A DNA stretch of 64,000 nucleotides from Aristolochia californica (GCA_029961685.1 JARWKL010000002.1:15034908-15098907); one strand, 5' to 3'; positions 11,901 through 25,362 are shown, numbered from the stretch's first letter. Made by a program: numbers and translations. The notes: generated from the letters alone by a model not told the origin.

Positions 11901-14900
11901 TTTTTAATTCTTTTTAAAATGTTTGGATCCATAGGTCATTTACATCTTTAACATGTTTCAAGAACCCATATCCATATTTAAAACATGTGTAGCAATCTCT
12001 TTCTTATAAAATTTAAAGCTATTTGGGTTTAACTAGTGGAATTTCCCAAACTTGGATAACAAAACTTTTGTGTTCATTTGTGGTGTGTGAATAAATTTTC
12101 TTTACTTATATTTTTTATTGTTTTAAATTTTTTCCAAACATAAACTCTAAAATTTTCATTTCGTTGTGATCTATTTGCCATCTTGTCAAAATTGTTTACG
12201 AGATGAAGGACAAGTGAAAAATCAAGTTTTGACATAAGAAAAAAGCTTACATCTAAAATGGAAATGCACAAATATAGAAAGAGATAATTCCAAAAAGTGT
12301 CAGTAATTTTTAGGGATTGTTAACTTTTTTTAGCTTTTATATATTAGGTTTTTCTATCGTCGGTAAAAGGAGGAGGCGGGGGATTTTTAACTGAGTGTTG
12401 ACACCCAATCCATAAGTCATTTGTTACAAAAATATAGCACGTTACGCAAGATTGACTGATAAATCACTTTACAATCATCTGTCATTGCTGGGTCAACTTT
12501 TTTTAAATGGGAAAAATAATGCCTTATTTGACTCAGGTAAATATCCCACCGCACGTTCACATGAGAATTTAATGAGCATTTCTTATTCTTGTTAAATGGT
12601 TCGGATCCATAGGTCATTTCCATCTTTAACATGTTTCAAGCATGCATATCCATTTTTAAAACATGTGTAGAAATTTCTTTCTTCTAAAATTCCAAGCTAT
12701 TAGGGTTGAACTAGTGGAATTTCCCAAACTTGGATAATAAAACTTTTGTGTTCATTTGTCGTGTATGAATAAATTTTCTTTACTTACATTTGTTATTCTT
12801 TTAAAAATTTTCCATAAATAAACTCTAAAATTTTCATTTTGTTGTGATCTATTTCCCATCTTGTTAAATGTGTTTACGAGATGAAGGAAAAGTAAAAAAT
12901 CAAGTTTTGATTTAAGAAAAAAACATACATCTAAAATGGAAATGCACTAATGTAGAGAGAGATAATTCCAAAAAGTGTGTGTAATTTTTAGGGATTGTAA
13001 ACTCTTTTTAGTTTTTATATATTAGGTTTTGCATTCGTCGAAAAAAGGGGGAGGCGGGGGATTTTTAACTGAGTGTTGACTCCCAATCCATATGTCATTT
13101 CTTTAAAAACTATAGCTTGTTACGCATGATTGAACGATAAATCACTTTACAATCATCTATGATTGTTAGGTCAACTTTTTGTAAATGGACAAAAGAGCTT
13201 CTTGTTTGACTCGGGTAAATATCCCACCACACGTTCACTTGAGAATTTTATGAGCATTTGTTGTTCTCTATAAAAGCTTTGGATCCATAGTTCATTTGCA
13301 TCTTTAAAACGTTTCAAGCATGCATATTCATTTTTTAAACATGTGTAGAAATATCTTTCTTATAAAATTCCAAGCTATTAGGGTTGAACTAGTGGAATTT
13401 CCCAAACTTGGATAACAAAACTTTTAAGTTCATTTGTGGTGTGTGAATAAATTTTTTTTACTTACATTTGTTATTATTTTTAAATTTTTTAGACATAAAC
13501 TCTAAAACTTTTATTTTGTTGTGATGTATTTGCCATCTTTGCAAATTGTTTACAAGACGAAGGGAAAGTGAAAATTCAAGGATTGATTTACGAAAAAGCA
13601 TACTTCTAAAATGGAAATGCAAAAATGTAGAGAGAGATAATTCAAAAAATTGTATATAATTTTTAGGGATTGTAAACTCTTTTATTTTTTATATATTAGG
13701 TTTTTCTATCGCCGGGAAAAGGGGGAGGCTGGCGATTTTTAATTGAGTGTTGACTCCCAATCCATAAGTTATTTCTTAGAAAAATATAGCCCGTTACTCA
13801 TGATTCACTGATAAATCACTTCACTACCATCTATGATTGTTAGGCCAGCTTTTTGTAAATGGGCAAAATAATGACTTGTTTGACTCGGTTAAATATCCCA
13901 CATCACGTTCACTTGAGAATTTAATGAGCATTTGTTATTCTCTTTAAAATGTTCAAATCCATAGGTCATTTGATTTGTTAATATATTTAAAGGAAGCATA
14001 TTCATTTTTAGAACATGTGTAGAAATCTCTTTCTTATAAAATTCCAAGCATTTAGGGTTGAACTAGTGGAATTTCCCTAACTTGGATAACAAAACTTTTG
14101 TGTTCATTTGTGGTGTGTGAATAAATTTTCTTTACTTACATTTGTTATTCTTTTAAATTTTTTCCATACATAAACTCTAAAATTTTCATTTTTTATTGAT
14201 CTATTTGCTATCTTATCAAAATTGATTACGAGATGAAGGGAAAGTAAAAACTCTAGTTTTGATTTAAGAAAAAAACATACATATAAAATGGAAATGCACT
14301 AATGTAGAGAGAGAAAATTCCAAAAAGTGTTTGTAATTTTTTGGGATTGTAAACTCTTTTTAGTTTTTATATATTAGGTTTTGCAATCGTCGGGAAAAGT
14401 GTGAGACGGGGAATTTTTAACTGAGTGTTGACTCCCAATCCTCTATGATTATTAGGTCAACCTTTTGTAAATGGGCAAAATATGTGCTTGTTTGACTTGG
14501 GTAAATTTCCCACCGCACGTTCACTTGAGAATTCAATGAGCATTTGTTATGCGCTTTAAAAGGTTTGGATCCATAGGTCATTTGTATCTTTAAGATATTT
14601 CAAGCATGCATATCCATTGTTTAAACATGTGTAGAAATCTCTTTCTTATAAAATTCCAAGCTATTTGGGTTGAACTAGTGGAATTTCGCAAACTATGTTA
14701 ACAACATTTTGTGTTCATTTGTGGCGTGTGAATAAATTTTCTTAATTTACATTTTTTTATTCATTTTAATTTTTTCTATACATAAAGTCTAAAATATTCT
14801 TTTTGTTGTTATCTATTTGCCATCTTGTCAAAATTGTTTACGAGATGAAGGGAAAGTAAAACTCAAGTTTTGATTTAAGAAAAAAGCATACATCTAAAAT

Positions 14901-17900
14901 GGAAATGCACTAATGTAGAGAGAGAAAATTACGAAAAGTGTCAGTAATTTTTTGGGATAATAAACTCTTTTTAGTTTTTATTTATTAGGTTTTGCAATCG
15001 TAGGGAAAAGTGTGAGGCGGGGAATTTTTAACTGAGTGTTGACTCCAAATCCATAAGAGATTTCTTACAAAAATATAGCCTGTTACGAATGAGTGATTGA
15101 TAAATCACTTTACAATCCTCTATGATTGTTAGGTCAACTTTTTGTAAATGGGAAAAATATCGGCTTGTTTGACTCGGGTAAATATCCCACCGCACTTCCA
15201 CTTGAGAATTTAAGGAGCAATTGTTATTCTCTTTAAAAGGTTTGGATCCATAGGTCATTTGCATCTTTAACATGTTTGAAACATGCATATCCATTTTAAA
15301 ACATGTGTAAAAATCTCTTTCTTATAAAATTCCAAGCAATTAAGGTTGAACTAGTTGAATTTTCCAAACTTGGATAGAAAAACTTTTGTGTGTTCATTTG
15401 TGGTGTGTGAATAAATTTTCTTTACTTACATTTGTTATTCTTTTAAATTTTTTCCATACATAAAATCTAAAATTTTCATTTTGTTGTGATTTATTTTCTA
15501 TCATGTCAAAATTGCTTACGAGATGAAGGGAAAAGGGGGATTGTAAACTCTTTTTAGTTTTTATATCTTAGTTTTTGCAATCGTCAGGAAAAGAGCAAGG
15601 CGGGGGATTTTTAACAGAGTGTTGACTCTCAATCAAAAGTCATTTCTTCCAAAAAAATATTTCCCTTTACACATGATTGACCGATAAATCACTTTGCAAT
15701 CATCTATGATCGTTAGGTCAACTTTTTTCAAATGGGCAAAATATCGGCTTGTTTGACTCGGGTAAATATCCCACCGCACGTTCACTTGAGAATTTAATGA
15801 CCATTTGTTGTTCGCTTTAAAAGGTTTGGATCCATAGGTCATTTGCATTTTTAACATGTTTCAAACATGCATATCCATTTTTAAAACATGTGTAAAAATC
15901 TCTTTCTTAAAAAATTCCAACCTATTAGGGTTGAACTAGTAGAATTTTCCAAACTTGGATAAAAAATATTTTGTGTTCATTTGTGGTGTGTGAATAAATT
16001 TTCTTTACTTATATTTGTTATTCTTTTAAGTTTTTTCCTTACATAAACTCTATAATTTTCATTTTGTTGTGATCTATTTGCCATCTTGTCAAAATTGTTT
16101 ACGAGATGAAGGGAAAGTAAAAACTCAAGTTTTGATTTAAGAAAAAAGCATACATCTAAAATGGAAATGCAATAATGAAGAGAGAGATAATTCCAAAAAG
16201 TGTCTGTAATTTTTAGGGATTATAAAATCTTTTTAGTTTGTATATATTAGGTTTTGAAATCGTCGGGAAAAGGGGGAGGCGGGGGATTTTTAACTGAGTG
16301 TTGACTCCCAATCCATAAGTCATTTCTTCAGAAAATATAGCTCATTACTCATGATCGACCGATAAATAACTTTACAATCATTTCTGATTGTTAGGTCAAT
16401 TTTTTGTAAATTGGCTACATATCTGCTTGTTTGACTCGGATAAATATCCCACCGCACGTTCACTTGAGAATTTAATGACCATTTTTTGTTCGCTTTAAAA
16501 GGATTGGTTCCATAGGTCATTTGCATCTTTAACATGTTTCAAACATGCATATCCATATTTAAAACATGTGTAGAAATCTCTTTCTAATAAAATTCCAAGC
16601 TAGTAGGGTTGTACTAGTGGAATTTCCCAAACTTGGATAATAAACCTTTTGTGTTCATTTGTGGTGTGTGAATAAATTTTCTTTACTTACATTTGTTATT
16701 GTTTTAAATTTTTTACATACATCAACTCTAAAATTTTCATTTTATTGTGATCTATTTGCCATCTTGTCAAGATTGTTTATGAGAGAAGGAAAAGTGAAAA
16801 CTCAAGTTTTGACTTAAGAAAAAAGAATACATTTAATATGGAAATGCACAAATGTAGAGAGAGATAATTCCAAAAAGTGTCTGTAATTTTTAGGGATTGT
16901 AAACACTTTTTAGTTTCTATATTATAGGTTTTGCAATTGTCGGGAAATGGGCAAGGCTGGGGATATTATCTGAGTGTTGATTCCCAATCCATAAGTCATT
17001 TTTAAAAAAACATAGCCCTTTACACATGATTGACCGATAAATCACTTTACAATCATTTATGATTGATAGGTCACCTTTTTGTAAATGGCAAAATAATGGC
17101 TTGTTTGACTCGGCTAAATATCCCACCACACTTTCACTTGAGAATTTAAAGAGCATTTGTTATTCTATTTATAAGGTTTGGATCCAAAGGTCATTTTCAT
17201 CTTTAACATGTTTCAAGCATGTTTATCCATTTTTAAAACATATGTAGAAATCTCTTTCTTAAAAAATTCCAAGCTATTAGGGTTGAAGTAGTGGAATTTC
17301 CCAAACTTGGATAACAAAACTTTTGTGTTCATTTGTTGTGTGTGAATAAATTTTCTTTACTTACATTTGTTATTCTTTTAAATTTTTTCCATACGTAAAC
17401 TCTAAAATTTTCATAATGTTGTGATCTATTTGCCATCTTGTCAAATGTGTTTACAAGATGAAGTGAAAGTAAAAACTCAAGTTTTCATTTAAGAAAAAAT
17501 CATACATCTAAAATGGAAATGCACTAATGTAGAGAGAGATAATTCCAAAAAAGTGTTTGTATTTTTTAGGGATTGTAAACTCTTTTAAGTTTTTATATGG
17601 TAGGTTTTGCAATCATCGGGAAAAAGGGGAGGTAGAGGTTTTTTAACTGAGTGTTGACTCCAAATCCATAAGTCATTTCATATAGCCCATTACATATGAT
17701 TGACCGATAAATCACTTTAAAATCATCTATGATTGTTAGGTCAACTTTTTGTAAATTGGCAAAATATCGGCTTGTATGACTCGGGTAAATATCCCACCGA
17801 ACGTGCACTTGAGAATTTAATGAGAATTTGTTGTTCTCTTTAAAAGGTTTGGATCCATAGGTCATTTGCATCTTTAACAAGTTTCAAGTATGCATATCCA

Positions 17901-18330
17901 TTTTTAAAACATGTGTAGAAATCTCTTTCTTATAAAATTCGAAGCTATTTGGGTTGAACTAGTGGAATTTCCCAAACTTTGATAAAAAAAGCTTTTTTGT
18001 TCATTTGTGATTTGTAAATTTTCATTAGGTTTTGCAATCGTTAGGAAAAGGGGTAGGCGGGGGATTTTTGACTGAGTGTTGACTCCCAATCTAGAAGTCA
18101 TTTGTTGCAAAAATATTGCCCATTACGCATGATTGGCTGATAAATCACTTTTCAATCATCTATATTTTTTAGGTCAGCTGTTTTTAAGTGGGAAAAATAA
18201 TGGCTTGTTTGACTCGGCTAAATATCCCACTGTACATTCACTTGCGAATTTCATGAGCATATGTTATTCTCTTTTAAAGGTTTGGATCCATTGGCCATTT
18301 TCATCTTTGACATGTTTCAAGCATACATAT
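5988..18330 (-). repeat. Satellite array, reverse block (about 20 monomers)
   Basis: The same monomer lies in opposite orientation. Landmark boxes (plus-strand reading near catctttaacatg) sit near 6075, 6764, 7433, 7937, 8609, 9228, 9910, 10590, 11265, 11946, 12624, 13300, 13975, 14585, 15264, 15848, 16526, 17200, 17867 and 18308. Usual spacing is 665-685 bp. Short monomers with internal deletions lie near 7676, 8873, 14441, 15531 and 18014. The plus strand carries the G-rich version of the conserved tract in each monomer. The short minus-strand open frames here are copies of the two recurring satellite frames. No host gene is seen. Confidence 0.93.
16265..16285 (+). other. Conserved G-tract of the satellite (representative copy)
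   Basis: The tract reads GGG-AAAA-GGGGG-AGGC-GGGGG. Nearly every monomer has it in some form, on the plus strand in the reverse block and as the C-rich complement elsewhere. It is the only G/C-rich stretch in an otherwise AT-rich monomer. Three G-runs of three or more plus a GG make a borderline quadruplex candidate. Confidence 0.7.
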
Positions 18331-18336
18331 CAACAA
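18325..18336. other. Head-to-head inversion junction in the satellite array
   Basis: To the left, the reverse-oriented monomer stops at gcatacatat. To the right, forward monomer sequence starts at caacaagcagttattttgcc. The two points are about 120 bp apart in the monomer, so the junction is the centre of a large imperfect inverted repeat with an unpaired spacer of about 120 nt. Only 2-4 bases could be shared at the join, which suggests end joining, not homologous exchange. Confidence 0.9.
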
Positions 18337-20699
18337 GCAGTTATTTTGCCCATTTACAAAAAGCTAACCTAATAATCATAGATGATTGTGAAGTGATTTA
18401 TCGGTCAGTCATTCGTAACAGGCTATATTTTTGTAACAAATGATTTAGGAGTGAGAGTCAACACTCAGTTAAAAATCCCCTTCCTCCCCTATTACCCAAC
18501 GATTGCGAAACCTAATATATAAAGATTAAAAAGAGTTTACAATCCATAAAATTACAGACACTTATTGGAATTACCTCTTTCTTCATTTTTACATTTCTAT
18601 TTAGATGGATGCTTTTTTCTTAAATCAAACCTTCAGTTTTCACTTTCTCTTCATCTCGTAAAAAAAATTTGACAAGATGGCAAATAGATCACAACAAAAT
18701 GAAATATTTAGAGTTTAAGTATGGAAACAATTAAAAACAATAACAAATGTTAGTAAAGAAAATTTATTCACACACAACAAATGAACAGAATAGTTTTGTT
18801 ATCATGGTTTGAGAAATTCCACTAGTTCAACCCTAAGAGCTTGGAATTTTATAAGAAAGAAATTTCTACACATGTTTTAAAAATGGATATGCATGCTTGA
18901 AACATGTTAAAGAGGCAAATAACCTATGGATCCAAACCTTTTAAAGAGAATAAAAAATGCTCATTAAATTCTAAAGTGAACATGCGGTTGGATATTTACC
19001 CAAGTCAAATAAGCCATTATTTTACCCATTTAAAAAAAGCTGACCTAACAATCATAGATGATTGTAAAGTGATTTATCGGTCAATCATGTGTAACGGGTT
19101 ATATTTTGTAAGAAATGACTTATGGATTGGGAGTCAACACTCAGTCAAAAATCCCCGCCTCCCCCTTTTCCTGACAATTTCAAAACCTAATATATAAAAA
19201 CTAAAAAGGATTTACAATCCATAAAAATTAAAAACACTCTTTGGAATTATCTCTCTCTACATTTGTGCATTTCCATTTTAGAAGTATGCTTTTTTCTTAA
19301 ATCAAAACTTAAGTTTTCACTTTCCCTTCTTCTCGTAAACAATTTTGACAAGATGGCAAATAGATCAAAATAAAATGAAAATTTTAGAGTTTATATATTG
19401 GAAAAAAGTAAAAAAATAGCAAAAGTAAGTAAAGAAAATTTATTCACACACCACGAATGATCACAAAAGTTTTGTTATTCAAGTTTGGGAAATTCTACTA
19501 GTTCAACCCTAATAGCATTGAATTTTATAAGAAAGAGATTTCTACACATGTTTTAAAAAAGGATATGCATGCTTGAAATATGATAAAGATGCTAATGACA
19601 TATGGATCCAAACTTTTTAGGGAGAATAACAAATGCTCATTAAATTCTCAAGTGAACGTGCGGTGGGATATAGTCAAACAAGTCATTATATTGCCTTTTA
19701 AAAAAAGTTGACCTAACAATCATTGATGATTGTAAAGTGATTTATCGATCAATCATGCCTAACGGGCAATATTTTTGCAAGAAATGACTTATGGATTGGG
19801 AGTCAACACCCAATTAAAAATCGCCCGCCTCCCCCTTTTCCCGACGATTGAAAAACCTAAAATATAAACACTAAAAGGATTTTACAATCCCTAAAAATTA
19901 CAGACACTTTTTGGAATTATCTCCCTCTACATTTTTGCATTTCAATTTTAGATTTATGGTTTTTTCTTAAATAAAAACTTGAGTTTTCACTTTCCTATCA
20001 TCTCATAAAATTTTTTGACAAAATCGCAAAAAGATCACAACAAAATGAAAATTTTAGAGTTTATGTTTGGAAAAAATTTAAAACAATAACAAATGTAATT
20101 AAAGAAAATTTATCCACACTCCACAAATGAACACAAAAGTTTTGTTATCCAAGTTTTGGAAATTTCACTAGTTCAACCCTAATAGCTTGGAATTTTATAA
20201 GAAAGAGATTTCTACACATGTTTCAACTATGGATATGCATGCTTTAAACATTTTAAAGAAGCAAATGACCTATGGATCCAAACCTTTTAAGAGAACAACA
20301 AATGCTCATTAAATTCTCAAGTGAATGTGCGATGGGATATTTACTCGAGTCAAACAAGAAATTATTTTTCCCATTTATAAAAAGCTGACCTAACAATCAT
20401 TGATGATTGTAAAGTGATTTATCGGTCATTCATGCGTAACGGGCTGAAAGAAATGACATATGGATTGGGAGTCAACAGTCATTTAAAAATCCCCTGCCTC
20501 CCCCTTTTCCCGAGGATTGCAAAACCTAATATATAAAAACTAAAAAGAGTTTACAATCCCTAAAAATTACAGAAACTTTTTGGAATTATCTCTCTCCACA
20601 TTTGTGCTTTCTCCATTTTAGATGTATGTTTTTTTATTAAATCGAAACTTGAGTTTTCACTTTCCCTTCATCTCATAAAATTTTTTACAAGATGGCCAA

Positions 20700-23600
20700 T
20701 TGATCAACATAGAACGAAAATTTTTGAGTATGGAAATAATTTAAAACAATAACAAATGTAAATAAAGAAATTTTTTTCACACACCACAAATGAACCAAAA
20801 AGTTTTGTTATCCAAGTTTGGGAAATTCAACTAGCTCAACCCTAATAGCTTGGAAATTTATAAGAAAGAGATTTCTACACATGTTTTAAATATGGATATA
20901 CATGTTTGAAACATGTTAAAAATGCAAATGACCTATGGATACAAACCTTTTAAAGAGAATAACAAATGCTCATTAAATTCTCAAGTGAACGTGCGGTGGG
21001 ATATTTACCCGACTCAAACAAGCCATTATTTTGCCCATTTACAAAAATCTGACCCAATAATTAGAGATGATTTTAAAGTAATTTATCGGTCAATCATGCG
21101 CAATGAGCTATATTTTTGTAAGAAATAACTTATGGATTGGGAGTCAACACTTAGTTAAAATCCCCCACCTCCCCCTTTTCCCGACGATTGCAAAACCTAA
21201 TATATAAAAACTAAAAAGAGTTTACAATCCCTTCATATTACAGACACTTTTTAGAATTATCTCTCTCTACATTTGTTCATTTCAATTTTAGATGTATGTT
21301 TTTTTCTTAAATCAAAACTTGAGTTTTCACTTTCTCTTAATCTTGTAAACAATTTTGGCACTGAGGAAAATAGATCACAACAAAATGAAAATTTTGAAGT
21401 ATGAAAAAAATTTAAAACAATAACAAATATAAGTAAAGAAAATTTATTCACACATGACAAATGAACACAAAAGTTTTGTTATCCTAGTTTGGGAAATTCA
21501 ACTAGTTCAACCCTAATTGCTAGGAATTTTATAAGAAAGAGATTTCTAAACATGTCTTAAATATGAATATGCATGCTGGAAACATGTTAAAGATGCAAAT
21601 GACTTGTGGATCCAAACCTTTTAAAGAGAATAACAAATGCTCATTAAATTCTCAAGTGAACGTGTGGTGAGATATTTACCCGAGTCAAACAAACCATTAT
21701 TTTGCCCATTTACAAAAAGCTGACCTAACAATCATAAAGATTATAAAGTGATTGATCGGTCATTCACGTGTAATGGGCTATATTTTTTTAAGAAATGACT
21801 TATTGATTGGGAGTCAACACTTAGTTAAAAATCCCCCGCATCCCCATTTTCCCGACGATTGCAAAACCTAATATATAAAAACTAAAAGGAGTTTACAAAC
21901 CCTAAAAATTACAAATAATTTTTGGAATTATCTCTCTCTACATTTGTGAATTTCCTTTTAGATGTAAGTTTTTTCTAAATCAAAACTTGAGTTTTCACTT
22001 TCCCTTCATTACGTAAACAATTTTGACAAGATGGCAAATAGATCACAAAAAAATGAAAAAATTTAGAGTATGGAAATAATTTAAAAAAATAACAAATGTA
22101 TGTAAAGAAAATTTATTCACTCACCACAAACGAACAAAAAAATTTTGTTATCCAAGTTTGGGAAATTCAACTAGTTCAACCCTAATAGCTTCAAATTTTA
22201 TAAGAAAAAGATTTCTACACTTGTATTAAATATGGATATGCATGCTGGAAACATGTTAAAAATGCAAATGACCTATGGATACAAACCTTTTAAAGAGAAT
22301 AATAAATGCCCATTAAACTCTCAAGTGAACATGCGGTGGGATATTTACCTGAGTCAAACAAGCCATTATTTTGCCCATTTATAAAAAGCTGACCTAACAA
22401 TCTTAGATGACAGTAAAGGGTTTTATCGGTCAATCATGCATAACGGGCTATATTTTTTGTAAGAAATGACTTATGGATTGGGAGTCAACACTCAGTTAAA
22501 AATCCCATGCCTCCCCTTTTCTCGGTGATTGCAAAACCTAAGATATAAAAACTAAAAAGAGTTTACAGTCCTTTAAAATTACAGACACTTTTTGGAATTA
22601 TCTCTCTCTACATTTGTGCATTTCCATTTTAGATGTATGTTTTTTTCTTAAATCAAAACTTGAGTTTTCACTTTCCCTTAATCTCGTAAACAATTTTGAC
22701 ATGAAGGCAAATAGATCACAACAAAATGAAAATTTTAGAGTATGAAAGAAATTTAAAACAATAACAAATCTAAGTAAAGAAAATTTATTCACACACCACA
22801 AATGAACACAAAAGTTTTGTTATCCTAGTTTGGGAAATTCAACTAGTTCAACCCTAATTGCTAGAAATTTTATAAGAAAGATTTCGAAACATGTTTTAAA
22901 TATGAATATGCATGCTTGAAACATGTTAAAGATTCAAATGAACTATGACTCCAAACCTTTTAAATAGAATAACAAATGCTCATTAAATTCTGAAGTGAAC
23001 GTCCCGTGAGAATTTACCCGAGTAAAAAAAATCCATTATTTTACCCATTTACAAAAAGCTGACCTAACAATCATATATGATTGTAAAGTGATTTATCGGT
23101 CAATCATGCGTAACGGGCTATATTTTTTTTAGAAATGACTTTTGGATTGGGAGTCAACACTCAGATAAAAAGCCCCCACCTCCCCATTTTCCCGATGATT
23201 ACAAAACCTAATATATAAAAACTAAGAGTTTACAAACCCAAAAAATTATAGAAACTTTTTGGAATTATCTCTCTCTACATTTGTGCATTTCTATTTTAGA
23301 TGTATGCTTTATTTTTAAAACAAAACTTGAGTTTTCACTTTCCCTTCATCTCGTAAACAATTTTGACAAGATGGCAAATAGATCACAACAAAATAAAAAA
23401 TTTTAGAGTATGGAAAAAATTTAAACAATAACAAATGTAAGTAAAGAAAATTTATTCAGATACCACAAATGAACACAAAAGTTTTGGTATCCAAGTTTTG
23501 AAAATTCAAATAGTTCAACCTTATTAGCTTGGAATTTTATAAGAAAGAGATTTCTACACATGTTTTAAATATGGATATGCATGCTGAAACATGTTAAAAC

Positions 23601-25222
23601 TGCAAATGACCTATGGATACAAATCTTTTAAAGAGAATAACAAATGCTCATTAAATTCTCAAATAAACGTGCGGTGCGATATTTACCCGAGTCAAACAAG
23701 CCATTATGTTGCTCATTTAAAAATGCCGAACTAATAATCATAGATGATTGTAAAAGTGATTAATCGGTCAATCATGCATAACGGGCAAAATTTTGCTAAG
23801 AAATTACTTATGGATTGTGAGTAAATACTGAGTTAAAAATCCCCCGTCTCCCCCTTTTCCCGACGATTGCAAAACCTAATATATAAAAACTAAAAAGAGT
23901 TTACAATCCATAAGAATTAAAGACACTTTCTAGAATTATTTCTCACAAAATTTGTGCATTTCCATTTTAGATATATGCTATTTTCTTAAATCAAAACTTG
24001 AGTTTTCACTTTTCCTTCATCTTGTCAACAATATTGAAAATATGGCAAATAGATCACAACTAAATGAAAATTTTAGAGTATGGAAATCATTTAAAACAAT
24101 AACAAATGTAAGGAAAGAAATTTTTTTCACACACCACAAATGAACAAAAAAGTTTTGTTATCCAAGTTTGGGAAATTTAACTTGCTCAACTCTAAAAGCT
24201 AGGAAACTTAAAAAAAAGAGATTTCTACTCATGTTTTAAATATGGATATGAATGCTTGAAACATGTTAAAGATGCAAATGACCTATGGATCCAAACCTTT
24301 TAAAGAGAATAACAAATGCTCATTAAATTCTCAAGTGAACGTTTGGTGGGATTTTTACCCGAGTCATACAAGCCATTATTTTTTACATTTACAAAAAGCT
24401 GACCTAACAATCATAGGTGATTGTAAAGTGATTTATCGGTCAATCAAGTGTAACGGGCTATATTTTTGTAAGAAATGACTTATGGATTGGGAGTCAACAC
24501 TCAGTAAAAAATCCCCCGCCTCCCCGTTTTCTCGACGATTGCAAAATCTAATATAAAAACTAAAAAAGAATTGACAATCCCTAAAAATTACAGACACTTT
24601 TTGGAATTATCTCTCTCTGCAATTGTGCATTTCCATTTTAGATGTATGCTTTTTTTTAATCAAAACTTGAGTTTTATCTTTGCCTTCATCTCGTAAACAA
24701 TTTTTACAATATGGCAAATAAATCACAACAAAATGAAAATTTAACAATTTATGTAAGTAAAAAATTTAAAACAGTAACAAATCTAAGTAAAGAACATTTA
24801 TACACACACCACAAATGAACACAAAAGTTTTGGTATCCAAGTTTGGGAAATTCAATTAGTTCAACCCTAATAGCTTGGAATTTAATATGAAAGAGATTTC
24901 TACACATGTTTTAAATATGGATATGCATGCTTGAAACATGTTAAAGAGGCAAATGACCTATGGATACAAACCTTTTAGAGAGAATAGAAAATTCCCATTA
25001 AATTCTGAAGTACACGTGCGGTGGGATATTTACACAAGTCAAACAAGCCTTTATTTTGCCCATTTACAAAAATTTGACCTAACAATCATAGATAGTAAAG
25101 TGATTTATCAATCAATCATGCGTAACAGGCTATATTTCATTGACAAATGACTTATGGATTGGGAGTCAACACTAAGTTAAAAATCCCCCACCTCCCCCTT
25201 TTCCAGACGATTGCAAAACCTT
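20700..25222 (+). repeat. Dimeric higher-order repeat of the satellite (period about 1,340 bp)
   Basis: Two monomer types alternate. Type A, with boxes at 20914, 22253 and 23594 (and 24938), reads ggatacaaac after the box; the first two also share gttaaaaatgcaaatgacc. Type B, at 21584, 22924 and 24263, does not have ggatacaaac. The B copies at 21.48 and 22.82 kb share further variants: ttatcctagtttggg, cctaattgctag, aaacatg and atatgaatatgc. Six successive monomers here lack the bases tttatg in tagagtttatgtatgg. Minus-strand frames at 21257-21460 and 22598-22801 are near-identical at a spacing of 1,341 bp. Confidence 0.75.
24263..24478 (+). other. Recurring satellite frame A (representative copy, 71 codons)
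   Basis: It starts at the box MLKMQMTYGSKPFKENNKC and ends at a TGA in tgtaagaaatga. A frame of this length survives in about a third of monomers, for example 8406-8621, 20913-21128, 26800-27015, 33547-33762, 43102-43317 and 50415-50627 (70 codons). I do not recognise the peptide. Variation includes charge and size changes throughout, and the other copies have stops or frameshifts. That is about what chance would leave from a consensus that happens to be open. I do not regard it as a gene. Confidence 0.4.
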
Positions 25223-25362
25223 TGGTAATCATTGTGGGTCCGACTTCTTATGGGCTTGGGCCCATCTTGTGGGCCTTCCTTGGTCATGTGGCCGATCTTA
25301 TAATAATCTTACATATGTGGGCCTTCCTTGTGGTCGTTTGGGCTTGATCTTATCTTCCAACA
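25223..25362 (-). mobile_element. Copia-type LTR fragment (140 bp) inside a satellite monomer
   Basis: A G/C-richer stretch interrupts the monomer and is closely similar to 56397-56531, the U3 end of the solo LTR (shared tggtaatcattgtgggtcc and tatcttccaaca). It replaces about 245 bp of monomer, from after gcaaaacct to before gtaagtaaag. The left side is truncated and there is no target duplication, so it is a patch left by rearrangement or filler repair, not a clean insertion. Confidence 0.85.

Noticed and set aside
21257..22801. Minus-strand frames with a hydrophobic start (FVIVLNFFHT) as secreted peptides
   Set aside because: They are the reverse complement of frame B in two related monomers; the similarity reflects the dimer repeat.
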